Shown here piece after piece: positions 1 to 10,066 of a stretch of 64,000 bases of DNA (its first letter is position 1; the number at the start of each line of letters is the position of its first letter). The position numbers and the translations under genes were made by a program. The notes under the pieces were generated by a model, which saw nothing but the letters and a program-made list of their open reading frames with translations, searched no databases and was not told where the DNA came from. Where the stretch lies: the NCBI RefSeq assembly GCF_014132355.1, contig NZ_BLZO01000075.1:1-64000 (forward strand), written 5' to 3'. Origin of the DNA: Okeania sp. KiyG1 (lineage in GTDB: Bacteria; Cyanobacteriota; Cyanobacteriia; Cyanobacteriales; Microcoleaceae).

Positions 1-287
1 GGTGGTCAGGGTAATAATACTATCAGTGGTGGTGAAGGTGGCGATCGCTTTGTCTTAACTGCTTTTGAAGGAGTTAATACCATAACTGACTTTGAGAATG
101 AGGATACTTTAGCTTTAGTTGGCTTTAGTGTTGAAGAACATAGATTTGGATTCCCAATATTGGGGAAAATATAACAAATATTGTTTTCAATGGTGAAACG
201 ATAGCTATTCTCGAAAATACTCAAGTTATTGATACGAATGACTTAAACTTCATAGAATATCAATCCATTGAGGAATTTAGAATTTAG
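1..287 (+). pseudogene. 3' end of an RTX calcium-binding protein, frame broken near the end
   Basis: The window opens inside a gene. Frame 1 reads glycine-rich nonapeptides (GGQGNNTISGGEGGDRF) and then an aliphatic tail with VNTITDF, and stops at 172-174. A second frame continues the same kind of tail (NIVFNGETIAILENTQ, then VIDTNDLNF) to a stop at 285-287. One extra A near 164 would join the two as FPNIGENITNIVF, which reads naturally for a hemolysin-type repeat protein. Such proteins are usually secreted by type I systems and bind Ca2+ through the glycine-rich turns. The 5' part lies outside the window, so domain content and length are unknown. The frame break is the first of a series with the same sense, one A missing. 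Confidence 0.6.
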
Positions 288-415
288 AATTTAGAATGCG
301 CGAATTTAGAATTCATCATAGACATCTCCGGTAATAAAAAATCAAATCAACTAAGGAGGAATTTAGAATTTAGAATGCGCGAATTTAGAATTTAGAATTA
401 ATTTTGAGCTTTGGT
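274..415. repeat. AATTTAG heptamer clusters around a MITE end fragment
   Basis: Heptamers AATTTAG occur in short runs at about 274-290 and 361-395. Between them, 318-352 carries AGACATCTCC followed by an AT-rich stretch that matches the right end of the element at 21270-21380 in reverse orientation. I read it as a solo end of that MITE family. No gene is apparent. Confidence 0.5.
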
Positions 416-471
416 ATTTTTGAGAATGCAGGGCATTTCGCGTCGGGGTAATATCAAAATTATGCATTCTT

Positions 472-827
472 TTAATTTTGAGCTTTGGTATTTTTAATAA
501 TTGCATGAAGAATAGAAATTAATTCATTAGATTCATTTAATAAAGGAAGTAATCTTTGTTCTAGTTCTTTTTCTGTTGCAATTAATATTTTTAACCAGTA
601 ATTGGTCTCTCTAGCTTCTTTGAGAGAAATATTCATTTTATGGATAAAATCGGCTTTACTTTCTGCGTTTTGTGCTTCCTCAATATTCGCGCCTATGCTT
701 GTGCCAGAGCGTATTAATTGTTTACTCAAATCATAGCCTGTCCCACCATTTTCTCTCAAAAACTTGCAAAGCTTTACTATTCTGATGCTAAAATTTAAAC
801 TTCTATCTTGTATATTTTTTTTACCAT
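472..827 (-). CDS. Four-helix-bundle protein (S23/23S intervening-sequence-like family)
   Basis: The reliable part (472-759) encodes helices with LSKQLIRSGTSIGANIEEA and SLKEARETNYWLKIL, typical of the small four-helix-bundle family first noticed in 23S rRNA intervening sequences. The molecular role of this family is not settled. The longest open frame begins at a TTG, but the same frame continues upstream with INKDRSLNFSIRIVKLCKFL-like residues, which is how the family normally starts. The only ATG there (825-827, reading MVKK) is one base out of frame across an A8 run (coding strand) at 815-822. A ninth A would give MVKKNIQDRSLNFSIRIVKLCKFL and a full-length protein of about 118 residues. 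Family assignment is fairly safe. The start is uncertain. Confidence 0.65.
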
Positions 828-849
828 ATCCATATATAGGTTATATTTA

Positions 850-931
850 TTCTAAATTCTAAATTCTAAATTCTAAATTCTAAATTCTAAATTCTAAATT
901 CTAAATTCTAAATTCTAAATTCTAAATTCTA
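850..931. repeat. TTCTAAA heptamer tandem array
   Basis: About eleven and a half head-to-tail copies of a 7-base unit (TTCTAAA). This is the class called short tandemly repeated repetitive sequences in filamentous cyanobacteria. The array runs right up to the stop codon of the acyl-CoA ligase gene, whose TAG (complement of 929-931) is made by the last repeat edge. Confidence 0.9.
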
Positions 932-2544
932 GTGAATCCTTTTTTCATAACCGACCCACTCTTTTTCCCGCAACAAATATTTCTGCACCTTACCCGTAGC
1001 AGTTTTTGGCAACTCTATAAATTCAACCGCTTTCGGAATCTTAAAAACCGCTAAATGCTGACGACAAAAATCAATAATTTCCTGCACAGTTACACTAAAA
1101 TCAGACTTGAGAGTCACAAAAGCTTTCGGCACCTCACCTCGTTTCGCATCTGGAATAGCTATCACCGCAACTTCTAAAACTGCCGGATGTTTATAAATAA
1201 CCCTCTCCACCTCAATAGTCGAAATATTCGTGCCACTACTAATAATAATATCCTTAGCGCGATCGCGTAACTCAATATAACCATCAGGATACATCACTGC
1301 TAAATCTCCACTGTGAAACCAACCACCGCGAAACGCCCACTCAGTCGCATCTGGATCATTAAAATATCCCTGCATGACATTATTGCCACGCATCACAACT
1401 TCTCCCATAGTTTCTCCATCTGCGGGTACATCCTGCATATCTTTATCTACAACCCGCATCTGAGCAGCATGAATATAAGGCACTCCTTGTCGAGCTTTCA
1501 ATTTTGCCCTTTCTGCCATTGGTAAATCATCCCAAGGTGCTTGCCATTCACAAACACTATGGGGCCCGTAAGTTTCTGTTAAACCATAAACATGAGTAAT
1601 ATCAACTCCCAACTCTTCCATTGTTTGAATAATAGTGGGGGAAGGTGGCGCTCCAGCAGTAGCAACTCGAAGAGTATGAGAAAGTTGTAATTTTTTGATG
1701 GCGCGGTCGTTAGCAAGAGCAATTAATATTGTAGGAGAACCACAGAAGTGAGTGACTCCCTCATCCATAATTAACGAAACTACAGTATTGGGGAAAAATT
1801 TCCGCATACAGATATGAGTACCACCCACAGCAACAACTCCCCAGGTAAAACACCAACCATTGCAGTGAAACATGGGTAACGTCCACAAATAAATGCTGCG
1901 ATTATTCATTCCTAGTTCTAATGCTTCACCCAAAGCATTGAGATAAGATCCACGGTGGGTATATACTACTCCCTTTGGTTGACCGCTGGTGCCACTGGTA
2001 TAGTTGATCGAAATTGGTTCGTTTTCGTCTGTTAGTGAGGATGGTAGAGGGTCTGAACTGCCTGTAGTTAAAAAGGTTTCATAATCTGTTCCTGGTAATT
2101 TTTCTCCTGTTATCTCTATTTGACTGTCTACTATATTGATAATTTCTTCTACAGTTTCCAAATCATCCCGCACTGATGCTACTAGGTGAGATAATTCTGT
2201 ATCTACAAACAGTAGACGCGCTCCACAGTTATTCAGGATGTAGCAAATATCTTTAGCAGCTAATCGAATATTGATAGCGACTAAAACTCCTCCTGCTAGG
2301 GGAACGCCAAAATGTGCTTCTAACATTGGTGGAATATTCGGGCAAAGGAAAGCTACGCGATCGCCTTTTTGTAACCCCCAGTTTTTAGGGCATTTGCTAG
2401 TTGATTAACTCTAGTTGCAAATTCAGCATAAGTCCACCGTTGCTGACGGTAAACTATGGCATCTTTCTGATGAAATGCTGCGACACTACGTTCTAGGAAA
2501 CTTTGGGGAGTGAGACATTGATAAGAAACTTTATGGTTTGACAT
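929..2544 (-). CDS. Acyl-CoA ligase (AMP-forming), frameshifted near the N-terminus
   Basis: This is an adenylate-forming enzyme that would couple a carboxylic acid to CoA through an acyl-AMP. The body (929-2326) shows the P-loop-like YTSGTSGQPKG, LPMFHCNGWCFTWG, YGLTETYG, GWFHSGD and the C-terminal PKTATGKVQK lysine segment. The HCNGW block resembles the medium-chain/methylthiopropionate-type ligases. The N-terminal 63 residues (2353-2544, MSNHKVSYQC, then LERSVAAFHQKDAIVY) sit in another frame. Adding one A to the coding-strand A5 run at 2382-2386 joins them as ANALKNWGLQKGDRVAFLCPN, the expected family sequence, giving about 540 residues. The gene is therefore either full-length with a sequence error or recently broken. 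Substrate cannot be told from sequence. Confidence 0.8.
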
Positions 2545-2700
2545 TATTAGAATTTAGAATTTAGAATTTAGAATTTAGAATTCTGAATTTAGAATTCTGA
2601 ATTCTGAATATATTAAAACCTAATATGGCTATGGCAAAATTATCAGAATTTAGAATAAATAGAATCTAATTCTAAATTCTCAAAAATTCTAAATTCTAAT
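2545..2700. repeat. Heptamer repeats in both orientations between two genes
   Basis: Runs of GAATTTA units at 2550-2610 face reverse-complement TTCTAAA units at 2665-2700, so the spacer could fold into a long hairpin. It separates the acyl-CoA ligase start from the HEAT-repeat gene stop. Confidence 0.6.
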
Positions 2701-3438
2701 TTATAACCCCTCCATTGCCAAATCTTCAATAACTTGTAGACCCCTAGGGTCTCCTACTCGTAACAAAGATGATTTAGCATCTTCCCGCACTCCCATATCT
2801 CGATCCTCTTCTAACGCTTCAATTAAGGCATCAATGCCACCTGCATAAACCACATTAGAAGGTAATTCTCGACATAATTGACCAATGGCCCATGCACAAT
2901 TACTTCTAACTGCTGGCATTGAGTCTCGTCGCAAACCTTCAATTAATGGTGGTATTGACCCTACTACCACTTCATAACTTACTTTGGCCATCTGACCAAG
3001 GGAACTTGCTGCCCACAGACGTACTGCAGAAATATCCGTTCTGAGGACATCAACTAAAGGCTCCAAAGCACGGCGATCGCGGCAATTTCCCAAGGCCCAA
3101 ACCACTCCTTTACGGACATAGCCATTGAAGTCCCTATTCAATTGTGTAATTAGAGGTTCTACTGCATCTGGGCTAGGATTACGGCCCAAAGCATAAGCAG
3201 CACTCACTCGTATTAATGGACAATCATCTTCTAATAATTTAATTAATGGAATAATAGCCCGTTTTTCCTGGAGTTCACAGAAAGCTCGCGCTGCAATCAT
3301 CCTTTGGGAGGGTTCTAAAGAAGTTAGCAATGGCAACATTTCCTCTGGATCTGGTTTTGGGGGTTCTTCTCCTAAATGATCTAAAGGACTTTCTGCCATT
3401 GGCTGAATATTTAGTTGATTGAGGTCTTCATTGTCCAT
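2701..3438 (-). CDS. HEAT-repeat protein
   Basis: A 245-residue soluble protein. After an acidic, proline-rich N-terminus (to about residue 35) it consists of about five HEAT units of roughly 30 residues. Each has the pattern of paired helices: RAIIPLIKLLEDDCPLIRVSAAYALG, DAVEPLITQL then VRKGVVWALGNC, RALEPLVDVLR then VRLWAASSLGQM, and IPPLIEGLRRDS then VRSNCAWAIGQL. Proteins of this make are scaffolds. In cyanobacteria some are bilin lyases or phycobilisome-degradation factors (NblB-like), but no phycobilisome gene is nearby and I do not assign that role. The complete frame, a plausible ATG and the absence of signal peptide or membrane segments argue for an intact cytoplasmic protein. Confidence 0.85.
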   Translation of the reverse strand: MDNEDLNQLNIQPMAESPLDHLGEEPPKPDPEEMLPLLTSLEPSQRMIAARAFCELQEKRAIIPLIKLLEDDCPLIRVSAAYALGRNPSPDAVEPLITQLNRDFNGYVRKGVVWALGNCRDRRALEPLVDVLRTDISAVRLWAASSLGQMAKVSYEVVVGSIPPLIEGLRRDSMPAVRSNCAWAIGQLCRELPSNVVYAGGIDALIEALEEDRDMGVREDAKSSLLRVGDPRGLQVIEDLAMEGL

Positions 3439-3581
3439 AACAGTAATTTTACTGTATTGATGTACTTTATAATTTTTTACTTTCTTTTGTGAAATTGTAT
3501 TATTACTATGACAAATTAATCAAAAATAAATTAACTATTTATCAAATTTTTAGTCCAAGTCTCACCTAAAAATTTGGGTAG

Positions 3582-3774
3582 TTACCGAAAAATTGTGGTA
3601 TGAAGCCTCCCCTTTTAAGGGGATAAAAGCGGTCGTAGCGGAGCTTCCCGTAGGGTGGGATGGCGGACCGCGGAGCGGCTCTGATAAGAGCGGGTTTCCT
3701 CGCCATATCCATGAGACCAAGAGAAGAAAAAATTTCATGATTAGTCAATCAATTCCGTTTTAAAGGAGAGGTAA
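3582..3774 (+). repeat. PATE-like non-autonomous element, family 1
   Basis: It starts TTACCGAAAAATTGTGG, then GAAGCCTCCCCTTTTAAGGGG (a hairpin). It carries an internal palindromic block (TTCCCGTAGGGTGGGATGG) and ends AATTCCGTTTTAAAGGAG then AGGTAATT. The left motif is the same as the left ends of the two TnpB elements at 18246 and 21719. Other members are at 5481-5771, 12468-12570, 17731-17849, 49509-49676 and 63030-63187. Most of the 3439-3972 spacer is this element and the next. 3439-3581 is plain AT-rich DNA. Confidence 0.65.
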
Positions 3775-3970
3775 TTCGCGCATTCGCGCATTCGCGCATT
3801 CTTGAAGTTTCCTCTTTCAAGAGGATAAAAAGCGGTTGTTTTGCTGGCGCACAACTCCGTTAACGCTGCGCAAACAGTTAGAGGTACTGATAACGCAGTT
3901 CCTCCGGAGGAGGCTAACTGATAACTGTTAACGCAGTTCCTCCGGAGGAGGCTAACTGATAACTGAAATG
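3775..3970 (+). repeat. PATE-like element, subfamily ending in GAGGCTAACTGATAACTG
   Basis: Three copies of CGCGCATT come first, then TTTCCTCTTTCAAGAGG (hairpin), a GC-rich palindromic middle, and two direct copies of the end GTTCCTCCGGAGGAGGCTAA followed by CTGATAACTG. Related copies lie at 5931-6096, 7185-7356 and 62895-63000. Confidence 0.55.
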
Positions 3971-3972
3971 AC

Positions 3973-5189
3973 CTAAGCTTGATTCATTTTCTGCCAACAT
4001 TCACAAGCGATCGCCCAATCTTCTTCTGTATGTACTACCAATACTTGTACTTTTGAATCTGAAGTAGAAATCTCGGTATCCATCCCTGGTTTAATATTTT
4101 TTTCCTGGTCTATTTTTAATCCTAAAAATTCAAAATTTTCACAAGTTTTTTCTCTGACAATTGCTGAACGTTCTCCTATTCCAGCAGTAAATACTAAAAC
4201 GTCTATACCACCAAGAGAAGGGAGCATTTTTCCAATACAACAACAAAGTTGATGAATATAAATATCGAATGCTAATTGGGCACGTTCATCTCCTTCTTGC
4301 ATAGCTGTAGTGATATAACGCATATCTCCAGATTTTCCAGATATTCCTTTTAACCCTGATTCTTTGTTGAGAATTCTATTGAGTTTTTCCGCATCAAGAC
4401 CATGTTCTCGCATCAAATAAATGAGAATTGCTGGGTCAATTGAGCCACTACGAGTTCCCATCATTAATCCTTCTAATGGAGTAAATCCCATAGTAGTATT
4501 AATACTAATTCCATTACGAACTGCTGCTAAAGAAGCTCCATTACCTAAATGACAAGTAATTATCCGCAAAGATTCTAGTGGTTTTCCTAATATTTTTGCT
4601 GTTTTTTGAGCACAATATTTATGACTTGTTCCATGAAATCCATAGCGTCTAATTCCTTTTTCAAACCATTCATAAGGAATGGGATAAACAGCAGCTCTTT
4701 TTGGCATTTTGCTATGAAATGCTGTATCAAATACTGCTATTTGAATCACATTTCCTAATGTTTTTTCAATAGCTTCAATTCCTTCTAAATGATTCGGATT
4801 ATGAGTAGGTGCTAAAGGGATAAGATTTTTGATTGTTGCCTTGACTTTATCTGTAATTAATGTTGCTTCTGAATAATCTGAACCGCCATGAACTACTCGA
4901 TGACCAACTACATCTATATCGGAAAGTTTTTCTATAACTTTAGTTTCTCCTTGACTAAGAGTTTCTAACATTTTAGCAATGCTTTCTAGGCGTTTTCCTG
5001 GGTTAAGTTTTACCTTCTTTTCCACTCCATTTGCTGCTATTTCCATCAGACCATAATTATCATTAGCAGTCCAGTCAATTGCTGCTTCCCAAATTGGTTT
5101 TGGTGGATTTTCTGGTAAGTTTTCCCCAGCAATTTCATACAAGCAACTTTTTGAGAACTAGAACCTGCGTTTAAAACTAAAATTTTCAT
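3973..5189 (-). CDS. ackA: Acetate kinase, frameshifted at codon ~16
   Basis: This enzyme converts acetyl phosphate and ADP to acetate and ATP, or the reverse. Family marks are VGHRVVHGG, HLGNGASLAAVRNG (with the preceding FHGTSHKY), TPLEGLMMGTRSGSIDP and VFTAGIGERSAIVRE. The open frame from 5142 lacks the first strand and phosphate loop. An ATG at 5187-5189 starts MKILVLNAGSSSQK, the conserved acetate kinase N-terminus, in another frame. One more A in the coding-strand A5 run at 5148-5152 joins it to SCLYEIAGENLPE and gives about 405 residues, the normal size. As written the protein would lack the essential Asn at the N-terminus. No pta is visible beside it. Function is safe; whether it is expressed depends on that run. 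Confidence 0.85.
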
Positions 5190-5480
5190 AGTTAATAATT
5201 ATTTCTATTGTTTAAAAAGCTTTCAGCAGTGCAGCAGTTCAGCGGTCAGCTTTGCGCGGAAAGCGGAGCATTCCGGAACAGAAAAGGGATGAGCAACCCA
5301 AGCTTTTCCTGACGGACTGATCCGCAAACAAATATCTAATTATATGCACAAATTTTTAGGCTGATAGCTGTTTGCGTAGCATCCCGTAGGGAAGCGCTAA
5401 TAGCTGATAGCTAGTTCAATTATACTTTTTGGTAATAGTATACAATTCATTAATTGATAATTGATAATTGATAATTGATA
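5190..5480. other. Spacer with short repeats, no gene
   Basis: It contains dispersed CTGATAGCT and CAGCAGT words, a GC-rich piece (GCGCGGAAAGCGGAGC) and TTGATAA heptamers at 5452-5480 that lead into the next element. No convincing coding sequence. Confidence 0.6.
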
Positions 5481-5771
5481 ATTACCTCTGGTTTTAACCG
5501 TTACGGAATTGAATATAAGTAAATATTATTTCTTCTCTTGGTCGATGGGATATAGCGAGGAGACCCGAAGAGTGACAGAGCCGCTCCGAATATCGCCATC
5601 CCACCCTACGGGAAGCTCCGCTACGACCGCTGTCTTGGTCGATTGGATATGGCGAGGTCCCCTCGCCATCCCATCCTACGGACTGCTCCGCAAACGACCG
5701 CTTTTTCCCCTTAAAAGGGAGGCTTTAAGACGCAGAATTATTTAATTATTAATTATTAATAATTCGGTAAT
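5481..5771 (-). repeat. PATE-like element, family 1 (longer copy)
   Basis: Read on the minus strand it starts ATTACCGAATTATTAATAA, has the AAAGCCTCCCTTTTAAGGGG hairpin and then two palindromic GTAGGGTGGGATGGCGA-type blocks instead of one. It ends TTCCGTAACGGTTAAAACC then AGAGGTAAT. It shares both termini with the copy at 3582-3774, which supports a mobile unit rather than a chance hairpin. Confidence 0.65.
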
Positions 5772-5930
5772 GATATTCCCTCATAAAAGTTAATTAGTTT
5801 ATCTATATTTTTCCTGGAAAGAGATAGTCCTGTATATGTACTAATAAAATTATGGTGAAGCGCTCGCCTACCAAATAAATTTTTAATTTTCAAGTAGACA
5901 TAAGTGCAATATTTCAGAGATTAATGTCAT

Positions 5931-6096
5931 TTCAGTTATCAGTTAGCCTCCTCCGGAGAAACTGCGCCCTTCAGTACCTCTGCCTGTTTGCGCAGCATTC
6001 CGCAGGAAAGCATCGGGATTGAAATATTGAATTTTATTTTATTTTATCCCCTTGAAAAGGGAGGCTTGAGACCTGATTTTTTGGTCAGAAATTGAT
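5931..6096 (-). repeat. PATE-like element, GAGGCTAACTG subfamily
   Basis: On the minus strand it reads TGACCAAAAAATCAGG, AAGCCTCCCTTTTCAAGGGG, a GC-rich middle with CTGCGCAAACAGG, and ends GAGGAGGCTAACTGATAACT. The spacer 5772-5930 beside it shows nothing. TAATTAT heptamers fill 6133-6170. Confidence 0.55.
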
Positions 6097-6170
6097 GGCT
6101 TATATCAAGATATCACTACATATAAAGAACCACCTAATTATTAATTATTAATTATTAATTATTAATTATT

Positions 6171-6809
6171 TTAAGTACCTTGTAAAGACCGTAATTTTTC
6201 GTCCAGATAACAACGGTCTGATAAACAATGTAGCAGTGGACCATGATGACCCATTTCTATAATACTGACTCCACCAACCAACATCGCAATGCGATCGCGA
6301 TACCTGCCAATATCAATTCCTAATAAATCACAAAGCATAATTCTAATAGTTGCTTTATGAGATACAACTAATACATTACCAGTTTCATATTTATCTTGAA
6401 TTTCTTGAATTACCTGAGAAGAGCGACGAGCAATATCTATACCTTTTTCTCCACCAGTAGGTGAATTCCAACCAGGATCTGTTAACCAACGAACATATTC
6501 ATCATGATAGTCGCGATTAACTGTTTCAGGAGTTTCTCCTTCCCATTTTCCGTAAGCAATTTCTTTCAAACCATCCCGTATTTGCATTTCTAATCCTACT
6601 GCATCACACAAAGGTTTTGCAGTAGCAATTGTTCTTTTCATCGGGCTAACATAGGCGGCAGTCCAATTTAATGAGCTATGAGTTTTAGCAAATTGTTCTG
6701 CCATTTCTAACCCTTCTGGAGTCAATTCTGGGTCTAAAATTCCACAGTAACCGCCAGTTTTACTGTATGTAGTTTCTCCATGTCGGATAAAATATAACTT
6801 CAAATTCAT
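6171..6809 (-). CDS. Histidine phosphatase family protein (phosphoglycerate-mutase-like)
   Basis: A 212-residue branch-1 histidine phosphatase. The catalytic motif FIRHGETTYS is at residues 8-17, with the phospho-accepting His10. The proton donor Glu region is LKEIAYGKWEG near 84-94, and the second His is in VVSHKATIRIM near 150. The arginine in SPMKRTIATA is also present. Members dephosphorylate small phosphoesters (for example CobC-type or broad-specificity PGM-like enzymes). The present sequence does not identify the substrate. It stands alone, with repeat-filled spacers on both sides, so the neighbourhood gives no clue. Confidence 0.85.
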   Translation of the reverse strand: MNLKLYFIRHGETTYSKTGGYCGILDPELTPEGLEMAEQFAKTHSSLNWTAAYVSPMKRTIATAKPLCDAVGLEMQIRDGLKEIAYGKWEGETPETVNRDYHDEYVRWLTDPGWNSPTGGEKGIDIARRSSQVIQEIQDKYETGNVLVVSHKATIRIMLCDLLGIDIGRYRDRIAMLVGGVSIIEMGHHGPLLHCLSDRCYLDEKLRSLQGT

Positions 6810-7184
6810 GGACTATATTCCTAATAATTTTTATTTGATATCCTAGCACTTTTACTAATTAAAAGTTAACAGTCAAAAGTTAGATAAATTAAGTAGTTAA
6901 AACCTGGTTAAAAATAGGTTAATTTTCGATAAAAATAATTATTATTTTTAAAAAGTTAATTTAAAATACTCTAAATATAAATATTCTATTTCTTAATTGA
7001 ATGAAGTATAAAGTTGAAAATTTTAGGCAACAAAAAATCTGGGAGTATAATGTACCTCTGTGAAAATTAGAAGTCATATCTTGAATAGTTGAAATAATTA
7101 ATAACCCTTTGAGGATTCTAAACTAATTATAAAATCTATAAATTTAGCCCCATAGATGGTAATTTGAAATTTCGTATCTGGTCA
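6810..7184. other. AT-rich spacer, no gene seen
   Basis: The upstream region of the phosphatase gene is unusually AT-rich, with no recognisable repeat or coding frame. Confidence 0.5.
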
Positions 7185-7356
7185 CTTCAGTTATCAGTTA
7201 GCCTCCTATGGTCGGAGCTACCCTAACAGGTATCAGTTATCAGTACCCCTAGCTGTTTGCGCAGCATAACCTAGGAAAGCAAAGTGAATTGAAATCTGAA
7301 TTATTCTCTTTATTTTATCCCCTTAAAAGAGGAGGCTTTAGACCATAATTTTTCGG
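7185..7356 (-). repeat. PATE-like element, GAGGCTAACTG subfamily
   Basis: Minus strand: ATTACCGAAAAATTATGG, TCTAAAGCCTCCTCTTTTAA, the GCTGCGCAAACAGC block, and an end in GAGGCTAACTGATAACTGAA. It combines the left end of family 1 with the right end of the second subfamily, so the two groups are related. Confidence 0.55.
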
Positions 7357-7360
7357 TAAT

Positions 7361-7930
7361 ATCTTACAAAGCAGAAAGTCACAGAAATTATAGTGTAGAA
7401 ACTATTAATTTATCTAACTTTTGACTTTTGACTTTTGACTTATAAATATGGTAATTTGAAATTTCGTATCTAGTAATATCTTACAAAGCAGAAAGTCACA
7501 GAAATTATAGTGTAGAAACTATTAATTTATCTAACTTTTGACTTTTGACTTTTGACTTATAAATATGGTAATTTGAAATTTCGTATCTAGTAATATCTTA
7601 CAAAGCAGAAAGTCACAGAAATTATAGTGTAGAAACTATTAATTTATCTAACTTTTGACTTTTGACTTTTGACTTATAAATATGGTAATTTGAAATTTCG
7701 TATCTAGTAATATCTTACAAAGCAGAAAGTCACAGAAATTATAGTGTAGAAACTATTAATTTATCTAACTTTTGACTTTTGACTTTTGACTTATAAATAT
7801 GGTAATTTGAAATTTCGTATCTAGTAATATCTTACAAAGCAGAAAGTCACAGAAATTATAGTGTAGAAACTATTAATTTATCTAACTTTTGACTTTTGAC
7901 TTTTGACTTTTTGACTTATAAATTATAAAT
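7361..7930. repeat. 117-bp tandem repeat, five copies, directly upstream of malQ
   Basis: The word ATCTTACAAAGCAGAAAGTC begins at 7361, 7478, 7595, 7712 and 7829, an exact spacing of 117 bases. I saw no differences between units apart from the last. Each unit contains ACTTTTG heptamer triplets and ATGGTAATTTGAAATTTCG. The last unit ends in a slightly altered heptamer run just before the malQ ATG at 7934. A lone copy of GGTAATTTGAAATTTCGTAT at about 7159 lies before the array. Near identity suggests recent amplification. Confidence 0.95.
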
Positions 7931-7933
7931 ACT

Positions 7934-9439
7934 ATGACTTTTGAACGTGCAAGTGGCATCATACTACACCCTACCAGTTTACCCAGTAGATTCGGCATCG
8001 GGGATCTAGGCAAATCAGCTTATGAGTTTATTGATTTTCTGGCCAGAAGTGGGCAAAAAATCTGGCAAGTATTACCTCTAGGCCCAACAGGTTATGAACA
8101 TTCACCCTATACCATGAATTTCAGCGCCTTTGCAGGAAATCCTTTGTTAATTAGTCTAGATATATTAGCAGAGAAAGGACTATTAAATCCTGATGAACTT
8201 ATACCTCTACCTTCAGAAGGAGACCCAGCATACGCCAGAGTCAACTTTGCAGAAGTTATTCCCCACAAAACTAAATATTTACAGCAAGCTTACAACCGCT
8301 TTAAACAAGCCATTCCACCAGAATACGAAATTTTTTCCCAACAACAATCATATTGGTTGGATGACTATGCTTTATTTATGGCTTTGCATGAGGCTAACCC
8401 AGATAAAACATGGAATCAATGGGAACCAGGTTTAGCCCGTCGAGAATCAGGTGCAGTAAAAATAGCAACTGAAATATTGCACGATAGTATCCAATATCAT
8501 AAATTCTTGCAATTTCAGTTTTTTGAACAATGGACAAAAGTCCGCAGATATTGTAACGGAAAAAATATCAAAATTATTGGCGACGTTTCGATTTATGTTT
8601 GTCATCATAGTGCAGAGGTTTGGAGTCACCCAGAAAACTTTGACCTCAACCCAGAAACTTTAGAACCTGCATGGAAAGCAGGAGTACCACCAGACTATTT
8701 TAGTGCAACTGGGCAGTTATGGGGAAATCCTGTCTATAATTGGGAAAACTTAATTAATACTAACTTTGCTTGGTGGATCGAAAGATTTAGAGCAACTCTA
8801 CAATATGTAGATATCGTGCGCATCGATCATTTCCGTGGTTTTGAAGCTTTCTGGCGAGTACCTGCAGGGGAAGATAATGCTATTAATGGCGAATGGGTAA
8901 AAGCACCTGGATATAAATTATTTTCCAAATTACAGGAAGCTCTAGGAACTCTACCTATCTTGGCAGAAGACTTGGGAATTATTACTCCAGAAGTAGAAGC
9001 AATGCGCGATCGCTTTGAATTTCCGGGAATGCGAATATTATTGTTTGCTTTTGACAGTGAGGCAGATCATCCCTACTTACCTCATAGTTATATTAATAAC
9101 TGCATAGTCTACACGGGTACTCACGATAACGATACTACCGTCGGTTGGTGGTTACAAGCTCCTCAGCAAGTAAAACAGCACGTTGCTCAATATTTGGGTT
9201 ATGCTAGTGATGGTGATATCCATGAAATCAGTTGGTCGCTAATGCGTTTAGCTTCTGCTTCCGTTGCTGACATGGCAATATTCCCTCTCCAAGATATTCT
9301 TTCCTTAGATAACGGGGCTCGTATGAATGACCCTAGTGTTACTCCTGGCAACTGGCGTTGGCGTTACACTGCTTCAGAGCTTTTGAGTCCAGAATTGAGC
9401 GATCGCTTACTAAAACTTACTCAACTTTACAACCGATAA
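7934..9439 (+). CDS. malQ: 4-alpha-glucanotransferase (amylomaltase, GH77)
   Basis: This enzyme moves 1,4-alpha-glucan segments between maltodextrins and takes part in glycogen breakdown. The protein is 501 residues, normal for the family. It begins with the typical ASGIILHPTSLPSRFGIGDLG and has the pocket motif PTGYEHSPYTMNFSAFAGNP. The GH77 catalytic residues appear as Asp298 (VRIDHFRGF), Glu345 (LAEDLGIITPEVE) and Asp398 (GTHDNDTTVGWW). The start is the first ATG after the tandem array, and the preceding bases are repeat sequence with no clear Shine-Dalgarno. Its promoter must lie in or before the 117-bp repeats, so copy number could affect expression. Glycogen relatives in the window (glgP remnant, pgm) are not in an operon with it. 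Confidence 0.95.
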   Translation: MTFERASGIILHPTSLPSRFGIGDLGKSAYEFIDFLARSGQKIWQVLPLGPTGYEHSPYTMNFSAFAGNPLLISLDILAEKGLLNPDELIPLPSEGDPAYARVNFAEVIPHKTKYLQQAYNRFKQAIPPEYEIFSQQQSYWLDDYALFMALHEANPDKTWNQWEPGLARRESGAVKIATEILHDSIQYHKFLQFQFFEQWTKVRRYCNGKNIKIIGDVSIYVCHHSAEVWSHPENFDLNPETLEPAWKAGVPPDYFSATGQLWGNPVYNWENLINTNFAWWIERFRATLQYVDIVRIDHFRGFEAFWRVPAGEDNAINGEWVKAPGYKLFSKLQEALGTLPILAEDLGIITPEVEAMRDRFEFPGMRILLFAFDSEADHPYLPHSYINNCIVYTGTHDNDTTVGWWLQAPQQVKQHVAQYLGYASDGDIHEISWSLMRLASASVADMAIFPLQDILSLDNGARMNDPSVTPGNWRWRYTASELLSPELSDRLLKLTQLYNR

Positions 9440-9514
9440 TTTATGGATAAAACAGTATAATACGTTACTTTTGTTTGACTAACTAGATGTAAAAAACAGA
9501 AAAAAAAGATTATC

Positions 9515-9964
<450 letters not shown>

Positions 9965-10014
9965 AATTATTAATTATTAATTATTAATTATTAATTATTG
10001 AACCTACCTTTACA

Positions 10015-10066
10015 GAGAATGTCAATGGGGTTGGTGGCATGAAAATGCCCATCGACCCCATTCTCA
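10015..10066. other. Strong hairpin with GAAA loop
   Basis: AATGGGGTTGGTGGCAT pairs over 17 positions (two G-U wobbles, one bulged C) with ATGCCCATCGACCCCATT, closed by a GAAA tetraloop at 10024-10061. The outer GAGAATG/CATTCTC could extend it. No U-run follows, so it is not a classical terminator. It could be part of a small RNA or of a mobile palindrome. Confidence 0.5.

Noticed and set aside
5509-5745. 78-codon plus-strand frame, and similar frames at 3566-3748, 49336-49680 and 62929-63129
   Set aside because: All are translations of the same PATE-like repeat body in different copies.
7361-7930. CRISPR array
   Set aside because: The 117-bp units are contiguous and look identical, with no unique spacers between repeats, and no cas gene is near.
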